From CAIUGU01 sp963819685 (GTDB lineage: Bacteria; Pseudomonadota; Gammaproteobacteria; Steroidobacterales; Steroidobacteraceae): a DNA stretch of 64,000 bases. The notes below the pieces were generated by a model. That model was not told the DNA's origin, made no database searches, and was given only the letters and a program-made list of their open reading frames with translations. Shown one piece after another: positions 45,028-54,006 of this stretch (position 1 is its first letter; the number at the start of each line of letters is the position of its first letter). Both the position numbers and the translations under genes were made by a program. Location of the stretch: positions 248,001 through 312,000 of the forward strand of contig CAWFXI010000007.1 in the NCBI GenBank assembly GCA_963819685.1, given 5' to 3'.

Positions 45028-47246
45028 GCGCGTTCCCTTCTCGTTTCGCTGTAACGCGGTTCACGTGCGAGCAGCGCAGCACGGGCCGCCTCGGTCAACG
45101 GCAGTTCGATACGGATGCGTGCACCACCCTCGCGACGATTCTCCGCCTCGATCCGACCACCATGTTCCTCAACGATCTTCTTGACGATGGCGAGGCCGAG
45201 TCCCGTACCGCGGGTCTTGCTGGTGACATAGGGATCAAACACCTGTCCGATCAGGTCGGGCTGGAAGCCGGGCCCGGTATCTTCGACGACGATTTCCGCA
45301 AGGTCCACTGGCGGCCTCGACAGGCAATGGGTGTGAATCGTGATCTCGGCTCCTGTCTCACCTTCAAGAGCCTCCACGGCATTGGTCAGCAGGTTGTGCA
45401 GAATCTGTCTCACTCGACCACGATCGGCTTCGATCTCCGGCAGGGCCGCGTCCAGGTCCAGGTGCAGACGACGATGCGTATCCTGTGACCGGTACAGATC
45501 GACCACCTCGGTCACGAGCTGGTTGAGATCAAAACGCGACAACTCCATGGCGGGTGCACGAGCGTACTCGCTGAAGGCATTCACCATCTCCTTCATCGCT
45601 TCCACTTGATGAACAATGGTCGTGGTGGCGCGCTCGAGGATCTGCGCATCGGCCTGGTTCATGGACACGAGGAACTTGCGACGCATCCGCTCGGCTGACA
45701 GCTGGATTGGAGTCAGCGGATTCTTGATCTCGTGGGCAAGTCGTCTGGCAACTTCACCCCAGGCTGCATCGCGCTGTGCCTGCAGCAGTGTCGTAATGTC
45801 ATCAAACACGATGACGTATCCGGCCGCCGCGGGCGTATCGCCAGGCAGTGCAGTGCAGGCGCACATGAGCACCCGTCGCCCGGCATCGCCGCGCAGGACC
45901 ATCTGTTCACGCCACTCCGACTGTCCTCCATCGATATGGGACCGGCATGCCGCAACAAACTGGTCGAACATCGCCGTGCCCGGCGCGATGTCCCCGAGAT
46001 ACCGGCCGATGCCGCCCTCGAAATCGACGCCCAGAATTCCGCCCGCGGCCTGGTTCGCTGTCCGGATACGCAGATCCGCGGCAAGTGAAACGACTCCCGT
46101 CGACAGTCGCGCCAGGATGACCGCGAGGTTGGTCCGTTCGGCTTCCACTGCATTCTGGCTTTGGCGGGCCTCTTCGCGTGCCGTGGCCAGTCGCACGGTC
46201 ATGTCATTGAAGGAGTGCACCAGCACACCCATCTCGTCATGAGAGGTCAGTGGCAGCCGGGTATCGAAGTCTCCCTTGGCAACCGCCCGCGTACCAGCCA
46301 CCAGGTCCTCGATGGGTTTGACCAGCCGTCTGGCGGCCCAGAAAGCGCCATAGACAGCGGCCAATACCGACATCAGCGAGACGAGCGTCAGCGTCAACGT
46401 AAAGCTGGTTTTCAGCGGTTCGCGCAAACGAGCCTTCTCGGCGTACTGCTGATAGGCAAGTTCCACGGTGTCAGCGAGCTGTCCGATGCGTTCTTCGATC
46501 GGATAGATGCCAAGCAGCACACGGGGTTCCGCCCCCGGTCGCGTCAGCGGCACGGCAGTACGGGCCAGGTAACCGCCGCCGGCGACAGGATCGACGCTGA
46601 TGAACGGCAGACCCTGACGTACCTGCAGCAGCACTTCTTCCGTCGGCTGGGTTGCAACGATCTCGCCAAGCCGATCGGAACTCGCGGCGAGGATGCGGCT
46701 ATTGGCGCCTACCAGTGTCAGTTCGAGCGCGCCGCTGCCCCGACGCAGGTCTCCCAGCTCGGACCAGGGATCGAGCTCGCTGTACGCCAGCTTGGCAGCC
46801 ATGGACTGTGTGCGCTCGAGGTACTCGCGCATTCTGAGGTCGAGCGCAGCACGCGACAGCACCAGTGAGTCCGCAAGGCCCTGGCGGATCTCGACGTGAA
46901 ACCAGCTGTCGATACCGCGATTCAGGAACTGTACCGACAGGTAGAAGACCAGCAGCATCGGCACGACCGCGAGCAGGCACGACATCCACACCATGCGCGC
47001 TTCCAGCCTCGACCCGACGACCCGGCGCCGCCAGTTCCTGAGCAGCTGCACCAGCTTGCCAACGATGAGCACCACCAGCACGACCAGTCCGGCCGCGTTC
47101 ACGAGCAGGATCCAGGGCTGCAGGCGACTGAACTCGGTGGAGTTCTGCACGGTCTGGGCCATCAGCAGCAAAGCCGCGACCCAGAGCGCGGCGCCCACCA
47201 GGACCAGTGCGCCTATGCCGGCACGTCTCAAAGATTGAGTGGCCAT
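45024..47246 (-). CDS. ntrY: NtrY-like sensor histidine kinase
   Basis: A 740-residue membrane kinase. N-terminal helices at ~residues 10-30, 43-63 and 88-107, then a periplasmic sensor region, another helix near 290-310, HAMP (RRLVKPIEDLVAGTRAVAKGDFDTRLP), PAS domain (AERTNLAVILARLSTGVVSLAADLRI), the phosphoacceptor histidine in RRLAHEIKNPLTPIQLS, and catalytic boxes NAVEAL, VEDTGPGFQ and TRGTGLGLAIVKKIVEEHGG. It would phosphorylate NtrX; in relatives the pair responds to nitrogen, envelope or redox signals. Its start overlaps the DUF4390 stop by 19 bp. Confidence 0.92.
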   Translation of the reverse strand: MATQSLRRAGIGALVLVGAALWVAALLLMAQTVQNSTEFSRLQPWILLVNAAGLVVLVVLIVGKLVQLLRNWRRRVVGSRLEARMVWMSCLLAVVPMLLVFYLSVQFLNRGIDSWFHVEIRQGLADSLVLSRAALDLRMREYLERTQSMAAKLAYSELDPWSELGDLRRGSGALELTLVGANSRILAASSDRLGEIVATQPTEEVLLQVRQGLPFISVDPVAGGGYLARTAVPLTRPGAEPRVLLGIYPIEERIGQLADTVELAYQQYAEKARLREPLKTSFTLTLTLVSLMSVLAAVYGAFWAARRLVKPIEDLVAGTRAVAKGDFDTRLPLTSHDEMGVLVHSFNDMTVRLATAREEARQSQNAVEAERTNLAVILARLSTGVVSLAADLRIRTANQAAGGILGVDFEGGIGRYLGDIAPGTAMFDQFVAACRSHIDGGQSEWREQMVLRGDAGRRVLMCACTALPGDTPAAAGYVIVFDDITTLLQAQRDAAWGEVARRLAHEIKNPLTPIQLSAERMRRKFLVSMNQADAQILERATTTIVHQVEAMKEMVNAFSEYARAPAMELSRFDLNQLVTEVVDLYRSQDTHRRLHLDLDAALPEIEADRGRVRQILHNLLTNAVEALEGETGAEITIHTHCLSRPPVDLAEIVVEDTGPGFQPDLIGQVFDPYVTSKTRGTGLGLAIVKKIVEEHGGRIEAENRREGGARIRIELPLTEAARAALLAREPRYSETRRERA

Positions 47247-47842
47247 GTGTACCAGTCTGTCTGTTGCCGCCAGTCATCGACCCAGAACAGCACGAAGCGC
47301 AGCGCATCCGGAATGTTGCGCACATCGAGGCGGCCACGGATGCTGACCTCATACCGCAAATTGGGCAGGACAATGGATTGATCGAGAATCGGCAGTCGAT
47401 CGACCACCTGCAACGACTCGAGCGCGTCCTCGAGGGTTGGCCAGGAGGTCTGCTCGCCGCTATTGAGGTTGCGTACCAGAAATCTCTCGCTCAAGGCGTG
47501 GTAAACGAGCTCGTAGTGCTGCTCCAGGGTGGCAACGGTGTCATCGAGCCAGAAGCGCCTGGCGCGGTTGACCGCAATCTCGAGGTCGAGTTTGAGAACG
47601 ACCCCATCCAGGACCGCAGCTTGCGCGCCGGGGGGTAACGCGAAATCCAGCCGGGCGTTGAGCATGTATACGCTCTCCGCGGGTTCGACAAAAGCCGAGC
47701 GGATTTCGAAGCGTCGCAGGGATTCGGCCGCACTGGCACCTGGACCCACGACAGTGCAGAGCACCAGCAGCACAGCGGCAAGGGCTGCCGTCGCCATGGT
47801 CAGCGCTGGTCGCAATCGCGGCAGTGGCAGGTACCGTGTCAA
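47228..47842 (-). CDS. DUF4390 family exported protein
   Basis: A ~204-residue protein with a signal-like N-terminus (MATAALAAVLLVLC...GASA-AE) and a mature part typical of DUF4390: LRRFEIRSAFVEPAESVYMLNARLDFALP, FWLDDTVATLEQHYELVYHALSERFLVRNLNSG and a C-terminal RFVLFWVDDWRQQTDWYTWPL. It sits between rsmB and ntrYX, the conserved position of this family. The start is uncertain: TTG at 47842 (used here, 7 bp after the rsmB stop), ATG at 47878 or ATG at 47797. Function is unknown. Confidence 0.82.
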   Translation of the reverse strand: MTRYLPLPRLRPALTMATAALAAVLLVLCTVVGPGASAAESLRRFEIRSAFVEPAESVYMLNARLDFALPPGAQAAVLDGVVLKLDLEIAVNRARRFWLDDTVATLEQHYELVYHALSERFLVRNLNSGEQTSWPTLEDALESLQVVDRLPILDQSIVLPNLRYEVSIRGRLDVRNIPDALRFVLFWVDDWRQQTDWYTWPLNL

Positions 47843-47849
47843 GGAAGCA

Positions 47850-49182
47850 TCATCCGTTGCTTTTCTGCAAGCAAGCATAATAGAAGCCGTCCATGCCCGC
47901 TTCCCCAGGCCGAATTCGGTGCCCGGGCTCGGCCGCGGCATAGGCAATGCCCGGCGGGCGGCCAGGAACCGGCGACACTGGCCGTAATGTCCCGTGCATC
48001 GCGGCTTTTCGCGAGAAAGGGTGCCACGACGTCTGCATTCTCCGCTTTCAGCACCGAGCAACTGGCATAGACAAGATGACCGCCTGGCTTGAGTAAAGGC
48101 CAGATCCGTTCCAGGAGCCTTGCCTGCCGCATTGCCAGTGCGGATATATCGGTGGCACGGCGGAGCAGCTTGATATCGGGGTGACGCCTGATAACCCCGG
48201 TCGCGGAGCAGGGCACATCCAGAAGGATGCGATCGAATGGCTGTCCATCCCACCAGGTTGAAGGCTGCTCAGCGTCACCCTCCAGAAGCGTGGCCTTGAG
48301 GTCCAGTCTCGACAGATTGTCCCTGACCCGAGCCAGGCGGTCGCCCGACACATCAAGCGCGACAAGCTCGCCAATACTTGGCTCGAACTCGAGCAGGTGG
48401 CAAGTCTTGCCACCGGGTGCCGCACAGGCATCGAGAACTCGATGACCGGGCCGTGGCTGCACAAGGCGCGCGGCGAGTTGCGCCGCAGCATCCTGAATCG
48501 ATGCCCAACCTGCCGAAAATTCGGGCAAGGACTTCACGTCGACCGCCTCGCCGAGCAATAGCGCCTCGGGCGCATAGGGACTGGTGCTGGCCTGCATGCC
48601 GGCCGCCAGCAATCGCTCCCGATAAGCGTCGGTGGTTGATCGTTGGCGATTCACCCGCACCCAGAAGGGCGGATGCTGATTGTTCGCCTCAAGAATGCTT
48701 GTGACATCCACACGCCAGTCGACCGCGAGCCTGTCAACCAGCCACTGTGGATGAGCAGTTCGGGTGGCAACGTCCACATCGACGCGAGTTGCGAGTTCCG
48801 CAGCCTCGCGCTGGCAGCGACGCAGAATGGCGTTCACAAGGGACGCAGCGCGCGGTGCCCCCAGGACACGTGCCGCGTTGACGGTCTCGGAGACGGCTGC
48901 GTGAGGGGCAATATCCGTGTGCAGCAGTTGAAACAGTCCAACCAGGGATAGCGCCCGAATCTCCGGCTCCAGGCGGGTTGCGGGTCCCGCGACCATTTGC
49001 TCGAGGATGGCATTCAGACGGATATGCCAGCGGATGGTGCCGTAGCAAAGGCTTCTCAGGAGTCCCCTCTCAGCCGGCTTACCGGTTTCGGCAGCCAGCA
49101 GGACATCAAGGGAGTGACCCTCAACGGCCACCTGTACAACGATCTGTGCCGCCCGCGCCCGAACCTCGGCAGGAGTACTCAC
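47850..49182 (-). CDS. rsmB: 16S rRNA cytosine-967 C5-methyltransferase, frameshifted near C-terminus
   Basis: Methylates C967 of 16S rRNA using S-adenosylmethionine. N-terminal NusB-like domain (RARAAQIVVQVAVEGHSLDVLL), SAM-binding region (VLDACAAPGGKTCHLLE), the catalytic-cysteine motif LLDVPCSATGVIRRHPD and YASCSVLKAEN are present. The last ~35 residues lie in the next frame: one extra base in the CCC at 47950-47952 (plus-strand reading) separates GSWPPAG from AYAAAEPGHR...GMDGFYYACLQKS, the family's normal C-terminus. Unshifted reading ends at 47839 with a nonsense tail. The start overlaps fmt by 4 bp. Confidence 0.88.
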
Positions 49183-50135
49183 GTGGCCGCAGCCTGATCA
49201 CCCAGACGATCACCTGCGATGCGATGTGCGTTCAGGAAATCTGCGGCTGAAGTCGGTCTGCGACCTGCCAGCTGTATCCGGATCAATCGCAAGGCGCCCC
49301 TGCCAGCTGCGACGAGGATGCCCTCTTCTGCAGCAGACAACACGGTGCCAGGCGCAGCATCGTGGTCGAGGATCACTGGCGCTGCTTCCCAGACCTTCAG
49401 TTGCTGGCCGCGCCAGGCAGTCTCGGCCACGGGCGCGGGATTGAAAGCGCGGACCAGACGGTCGATTTCGGTGGCGGGACTCGACCAGTCAATCACAGCT
49501 TCTTCCTTCAGGATTTTGCGCGCGTAGGTCACGCCATTGGTCGATTGCGGGTGAGCCACGAGTGTGCCAGCAATCAGGCCGTCGAGTGATTCAAGCAGTG
49601 CTTCTGCGCCCAGACGGGCAAGTCGATCATGCAACATCCCCGCCGTCTCGCGGGAGTCGATGTCGATGACGCGCTCAAGCAATACCGGGCCTGTGTCGAG
49701 CCCCGCTTCCATACGCATGATTGCCACGCCGGTCTGCTCATCGCCCGCCAGGAGTGCGCGCTGAATGGGAGCGGCACCCCGCCATCGTGGCAATCGCGAA
49801 GCATGAATATTGAGACAGCCAAGGGGCGGCGCCTCGAGGATCGGCGCTGGCAGGATCAGGCCGTACGCCACGACAATCATGACATCGACCTGGTAGCCGG
49901 AAAGCGTCGCCAACGCAGTTTCCGTGCGCAGCGTTACCGGTTGCTCGATGGCGAGGCTGTGGGCGAGCGCATACTCCTTCACCGGACTCAAATGCAGACG
50001 GCGTCCTCGGCCCGCAGGGCGATCGGGCTGCGTGTAGACCACGGCGACCCGATGGCGGGAGTTCAGCAAAGATTCGAGCGCGGGTACCGCAAATGCTGGG
50101 GTGCCGGCGAATGCAATTTTGAGAGCTTTGGGCAC
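49179..50135 (-). CDS. fmt: Methionyl-tRNA formyltransferase
   Basis: Formylates initiator Met-tRNA using 10-formyltetrahydrofolate. The N-terminal fold begins KIAFAGTPAFAVPALESLL; the catalytic region is NIHASRLPRWRGAAPIQRALL with GVAIMRMEAGLDTGP; the C-terminal OB-like domain begins RLVRAFNPAPVAETAW. 318 residues is normal. It is co-directional with def 52 bp upstream and overlaps rsmB, giving the def-fmt-rsmB block that also occurs near the Pseudomonas origin. Confidence 0.95.
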   Translation of the reverse strand: MPKALKIAFAGTPAFAVPALESLLNSRHRVAVVYTQPDRPAGRGRRLHLSPVKEYALAHSLAIEQPVTLRTETALATLSGYQVDVMIVVAYGLILPAPILEAPPLGCLNIHASRLPRWRGAAPIQRALLAGDEQTGVAIMRMEAGLDTGPVLLERVIDIDSRETAGMLHDRLARLGAEALLESLDGLIAGTLVAHPQSTNGVTYARKILKEEAVIDWSSPATEIDRLVRAFNPAPVAETAWRGQQLKVWEAAPVILDHDAAPGTVLSAAEEGILVAAGRGALRLIRIQLAGRRPTSAADFLNAHRIAGDRLGDQAAAT

Positions 50136-50187
50136 GGGGTATCCGGGTAAGGTCTCTTGAGCGCGAGGCGCACAGGAGAAGGATCGC

Positions 50188-50727
50188 TCAGATAGCCGGG
50201 GCTTTGGGTCTGCTCAACCCTGGTCCTTCCCTGGTCTTCTGTTCTTTCTCAAGTTTCTTTCTGATGCGCGTGCGTTTGAGTTCCGAGAGGTAGTCGACGA
50301 ACAGTTTCCCCTCCAGATGATCCATCTCGTGCTGGATACAGACCGCCAGCAGGCCGTCGGCCTCGAACTCCTGAAGGCGACCATTTCTATCCTGGGCCTG
50401 GACGCGAATTCGCTCAGCGCGGCGGACGGTTTCATAGATCCCCGGCACCGAAAGGCATCCTTCCTCGAGCTTCCCTTCCCCGCTGCGTTCGATGATCTGC
50501 GGATTGACCAGGGCCAGCGGCCGGCTATGGTCTTCGGTGATGTCCACGACCAGCACTCTCAAGTGCACGTTGACCTGGGTAGCCGCAAGCCCGACTCCCG
50601 GGGCGCTGTACATCGTCTCGAACAAATCATCGATCAGGCGTCGGATCTTGCCGTCGACTTCCGCGACAGGTTGGGCGCGGGTGCGAAGCCTGGGATCGGG
50701 GTATTCAAGGATCGGAAGAAGCGCCAT
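50188..50727 (-). CDS. def: Peptide deformylase
   Basis: Removes the N-formyl group from new proteins. All three motifs are present: GVGLAATQ, EGCLSVPG (metal-ligand Cys) and QHEMDHLEGKLF (HExxH). It is 179 residues, with a Lys/Arg-rich C-terminal tail slightly longer than in E. coli. First gene of the def-fmt-rsmB-DUF4390-ntrYX series; divergent from the LysM gene. Confidence 0.96.
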   Translation of the reverse strand: MALLPILEYPDPRLRTRAQPVAEVDGKIRRLIDDLFETMYSAPGVGLAATQVNVHLRVLVVDITEDHSRPLALVNPQIIERSGEGKLEEGCLSVPGIYETVRRAERIRVQAQDRNGRLQEFEADGLLAVCIQHEMDHLEGKLFVDYLSELKRTRIRKKLEKEQKTREGPGLSRPKAPAI

Positions 50728-51014
50728 GACTGCAAAGCCGTAAACGAGCGGTTGGGGGAATGAGAACCAGGTCTCGGAGATTCGTGCACTCGGTGTAAAA
50801 ATGCTGCTAAAGTTAGGCCATCGTTGAACTTAATGCCTTTTCCGAAGTATCTTTTCCTGTCGTCATTCTAGCGTGTCTTGAAGGTCCGTCACCTGACCGC
50901 AGTGCGTTCAAGCAGACGGATTTTTAACGACAGAAGCTGCGGCGATTATAAGGCCCGGGCCTGATCCCGGGCACGGGTTTGATTCCTGAAAGTCCAGATG
51001 GAGCCCTTCAGCGC
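50728..51014. promoter_or_regulatory. Divergent def / LysM control region with hairpin
   Basis: This 287-bp AT-richer region separates divergent def and the LysM protein gene. GCCCGGG-CCTGAT-CCCGGGC at 50952-50971 is a perfect 7-bp stem 43 bp before the LysM start and may be a leader hairpin or an operator. No gene or confident promoter pair was identified. Confidence 0.4.
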
Positions 51015-52205
51015 ATGAAAACTGCGACCCTCTCAAACCCGACTAACGGGTTCAGGATCCACCCCTCCCGGGCCAGAGCCGGCCTCGTAACACTCGCAGC
51101 GGCGATTGCAGCCACCTTGTGCCTTGCACTCCCCCTGACCTCGGGTGCGCAGGGCGAGGGATCCACCCGAACGGTAGCTACTGGCAGCAATATTCCGCTC
51201 GCCCCAAACGCGCCGGACCGCTACACGGTAAAGCAGGGTGACACCCTCTGGTCGATTTCCAAGGTGTTTCTGCAGGACGCCTGGTACTGGCCTGAAATCT
51301 GGTATGCCAATCCGCAGGTCGAGAATCCACACCGCATCTATCCCGGTGACGTATTGAGTCTCACGTATGTCGATGGTCAGCCCCGTGTATCGATTGACCA
51401 GCGGGCAGTCGCAGCGGTCGGCGGCGGTGCAACGAAGCTCTCTCCCCAGATTCGCAGTCAGGCGCTACCCCAGTCGATAACTTCGGTTCCTTATGAGGTT
51501 ATTGCGGCCTTTGCGGGCCGACCAACCCTGCTCGACAAGGACCAGGTGAAATCTGGCCCCTATATCGTGGCAATGCGAGACGGCCATATGGTCGGCGCCG
51601 CCGGCAATGAAGTGTACGCACGCGGTCTGGAGCAGAGCGCAGTTGATGGACGTTACAGCATCATTCACGTCGGCGAGCCGATACGGGATCCGGAAAACCG
51701 CGACATTCTTGGCTACCACGGCTTTTATGTCGGCTCGGGTGCGGTTTCGCAGGTGGGCGAGACGACGAAGCTGGTCCTCACGGGATCTCAGCGCGAAGCC
51801 CTGCAAGGGGACAAGCTCTTTCCGGAAGATGCAGTCATAGGCGCCGATTTCATACCGCACGCACCCGCTGGCGTAATCAATGGCGCCGTCATGGCGGTGG
51901 ATGACTACTCAGTCGTCGGGCAGTTCCAGGTCGTTGCGATCAATCGTGGCTCAAATGACGGGCTCGAACCGGGCCACGTTCTTGCAATCCTTGAAGCCGG
52001 CGGCACTACAAAGGACGTTTACTCGGAGGGCGGCCTGACGGCAGGATTGAACACAGGCATGCTACGTTTTGGCAGACAGGTAACGTTGCCCGCAGAACGC
52101 ACGGGCATTGTCATGATTTTCAAAGCCAGCGAACGGATGAGCTACGGACTGGTGATGGAAGCAATCAGGCCAATCCGGACGGGCGATCTGGTGAGCCAGC
52201 CTTGA
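51015..52205 (+). CDS. LysM domain exported protein
   Basis: A ~396-residue exported protein: signal peptide (LVTLAAAIAATLCLALPLTSGAQG) and one LysM domain directly after it (RYTVKQGDTLWSISKVFLQDAWYWPEIW...NPHRIYPGDVLSL), which binds peptidoglycan. The remaining ~290 residues resemble the C-terminal part of the conserved LysM protein found next to dprA in Pseudomonas-type genomes. No catalytic domain recognised. The ATG at 51015 is chosen over an upstream TTG at 50979. It precedes dprA, separated by a strong hairpin. Confidence 0.85.
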   Translation: MKTATLSNPTNGFRIHPSRARAGLVTLAAAIAATLCLALPLTSGAQGEGSTRTVATGSNIPLAPNAPDRYTVKQGDTLWSISKVFLQDAWYWPEIWYANPQVENPHRIYPGDVLSLTYVDGQPRVSIDQRAVAAVGGGATKLSPQIRSQALPQSITSVPYEVIAAFAGRPTLLDKDQVKSGPYIVAMRDGHMVGAAGNEVYARGLEQSAVDGRYSIIHVGEPIRDPENRDILGYHGFYVGSGAVSQVGETTKLVLTGSQREALQGDKLFPEDAVIGADFIPHAPAGVINGAVMAVDDYSVVGQFQVVAINRGSNDGLEPGHVLAILEAGGTTKDVYSEGGLTAGLNTGMLRFGRQVTLPAERTGIVMIFKASERMSYGLVMEAIRPIRTGDLVSQP

Positions 52206-52259
52206 TGAACGGGCCGGATCCCTGAAGGGATGCGGTGATTTACGGCTCTGTTGATTGAC

Positions 52260-52279
52260 CCCCCACAAGGATGTGGGGG
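52260..52279 (+). terminator. Hairpin after the LysM gene
   Basis: CCCCCACA (52260-52267) and TGTGGGGG (52272-52279) form a perfect 8-bp stem with an AGGA loop 54 bp after the LysM stop, followed by AAACG, so no U-tract. A second palindrome, GCGTCA-AC-TGACGC (52284-52297), lies just before dprA and could be a regulator site. Confidence 0.5.
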
Positions 52280-52318
52280 AAACGCGTCAACTGACGCACA
52301 GGTCTTGAGGACTTATCC

Positions 52319-53452
52319 ATGGATGGACTTCGCACGTGGCTGGCTCTCGCCCGCACTCCAGGTTTGCACGCTGGAACGCTCGCCCCTCTGATCTCCCACT
52401 TTGGTCAAGTTGTTGCGCTGGCCGGCGCAAGCCGAACTGAATTGCTGCACGCTGGTTTGCGGGAAAACGCGGTCGACTGGCTCACCGCGCCCGATGAACG
52501 GTTGCTCGACAGTGATCAGGGATGGCTCGAGGGTGAGGCGTGTTCGTTCATCCACTGGGGCTCCGAGCACTACCCGCCTCTGCTCGCTGAAGTCTCCGAT
52601 GCTCCCATCGGTCTTTTTGTCCGCGGCAATGCGGATGCCCTGGTCCTGCCACAACTGGCAATCGTCGGCTCACGCAATCCAACCCGTGCAGGTGCAGAAA
52701 CCGCAGGCGCGTTCGCAACTCATCTCGCCGGCCTGGGGCTGACCATTACGAGCGGACTTGCGATCGGCATCGACGCCGCCAGTCATCGCGGCGCGCTCAC
52801 TGGCAGGGGCAGCACGATTGCAGTCTGCGGCACGGGTCTTGATCGCACTTATCCGGCAGCAAACGAGAGACTCGCGGAGGAGATCGTGGTTCGAGGCGCC
52901 CTGGTTTCGGAATTCCCCTGCGGCACACCGCCAGTCAGGCAGAACTTTCCGCGACGGAATCGTCTGATCAGCGGGTTGTCCCTGGGTACGCTGGTCGTGG
53001 AGGCTGCGCTTCAGAGTGGCTCGCTGATTACGGCGCGCCTGGCTGCGAACCAGGGACGCGAGGTGTTTGCTGTCCCTGGATCGATCCACAATCCGCTCGC
53101 ACGCGGGTGCCATCAGCTGATCCGGGAGGGCGCCACGCTGATCGAGACCGCCGACGACATATTCCCGGAATTGCGGCAGCTGACCCTTTCCTTGAGCGCG
53201 CAGCCGGTTGCGCGTCGCAGGCCGAAGGGCGCTGATTCCGCTCAGGTTTCCGGCAGCCTGTTGGACAAAGACTATAAAATCCTGTTAGATGCGCTCGGCT
53301 TCGAGCCTGCGGGCGTGGACCTTCTGGTGCAGCGAACCGGGCTCAAAGTCGACGAGGTGGCTTCGATGCTGCTCATTCTCGAACTGGACGGGCGCATCGA
53401 GTCTTTCCCTGGCGGTCTGTACGTCCGGGCACACCCCGAGGGAACGAAATGA
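52319..53452 (+). CDS. dprA: DNA-processing protein DprA
   Basis: Loads RecA on incoming single-stranded DNA during natural transformation. The Rossmann-like domain is intact: AIVGSRNPTRAGAETAG, ITSGLAIGIDAASHRGAL, VCGTGLDRTYPAANERL, FPRRNRLISGLSLGTLVVEAALQSGSLITARLA and VFAVPGSIHNPLARGCHQLIREGA. N-terminal SAM-like and C-terminal winged-helix (LLDALGFEPAGVDLLVQRTGL) domains flank it, 377 residues in total. It overlaps smg by 4 bp. Presence alone does not show competence. Confidence 0.93.
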   Translation: MDGLRTWLALARTPGLHAGTLAPLISHFGQVVALAGASRTELLHAGLRENAVDWLTAPDERLLDSDQGWLEGEACSFIHWGSEHYPPLLAEVSDAPIGLFVRGNADALVLPQLAIVGSRNPTRAGAETAGAFATHLAGLGLTITSGLAIGIDAASHRGALTGRGSTIAVCGTGLDRTYPAANERLAEEIVVRGALVSEFPCGTPPVRQNFPRRNRLISGLSLGTLVVEAALQSGSLITARLAANQGREVFAVPGSIHNPLARGCHQLIREGATLIETADDIFPELRQLTLSLSAQPVARRRPKGADSAQVSGSLLDKDYKILLDALGFEPAGVDLLVQRTGLKVDEVASMLLILELDGRIESFPGGLYVRAHPEGTK

Positions 53453-53928
53453 AGGAAAGTGTTCTCGATATCCTGATCTACCTCTTCGAGAATTACTTCG
53501 ACGCTGACCTCGAGTCCGCCCCCGAAACCGATCGCGACACGCTCAAGGACGAACTTGAGCGGGCAGGCTTCGCGGAACGCGAAGTCGAGCGCGCCCTTGA
53601 GTGGCTGGAAGAATTGTCTGCCGATCCGGAACGGGCTGGGGATGTCCCCGCCTCGCGTGCCATCCGCATCTTCGATCCGAGCGAATCGGCGCGGCTTGAT
53701 ACGGAATGTCGCGGCTATATTCTCTACCTCGAGAACATTGGCATCCTGAGCGGTACGCAGCGCGAGCTGGTAATCGACCGGCTGCTGGCACTGGATGCGG
53801 AAGAGATCGACATCGACCAGGTCAAATGGGTCGTGTTGATGGTCCTCTTCAGCCAGCCAGGCCAGGAAGTAGCGTATTCGCGCATGGAAGACCTCGTTTT
53901 CGACAACAGGGCCGATGCCGTGCATTGA
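53449..53928 (+). CDS. smg: Smg family protein
   Basis: A 159-residue acidic helical protein of the Smg family (DUF494), which sits between dprA and topA in many beta- and gammaproteobacteria. Typical features are the start KESVLDILIYLFENYFD and the end WVVLMVLFSQPGQEVAYSRMEDLVFD. Function is unknown. It overlaps dprA by 4 bp and is followed by a classic terminator. Confidence 0.9.
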   Translation: MKESVLDILIYLFENYFDADLESAPETDRDTLKDELERAGFAEREVERALEWLEELSADPERAGDVPASRAIRIFDPSESARLDTECRGYILYLENIGILSGTQRELVIDRLLALDAEEIDIDQVKWVVLMVLFSQPGQEVAYSRMEDLVFDNRADAVH

Positions 53929-53963
53929 GGCGTTCAGGCCTGCTGATTCCGAGGAATACTGCG

Positions 53964-53991
53964 CCGCGGACTGCCGCGGTTTCTTTTTTTT
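53964..53991 (+). terminator. Rho-independent terminator of dprA-smg
   Basis: CCGCGG-ACTG-CCGCGG (53964-53979) is followed by TTTCTTTTTTTT (53980-53991), a clear intrinsic terminator 36 bp after the smg stop and just ahead of topA. Confidence 0.92.
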
Positions 53992-54006
53992 GATACCACG
54001 GCAAGC

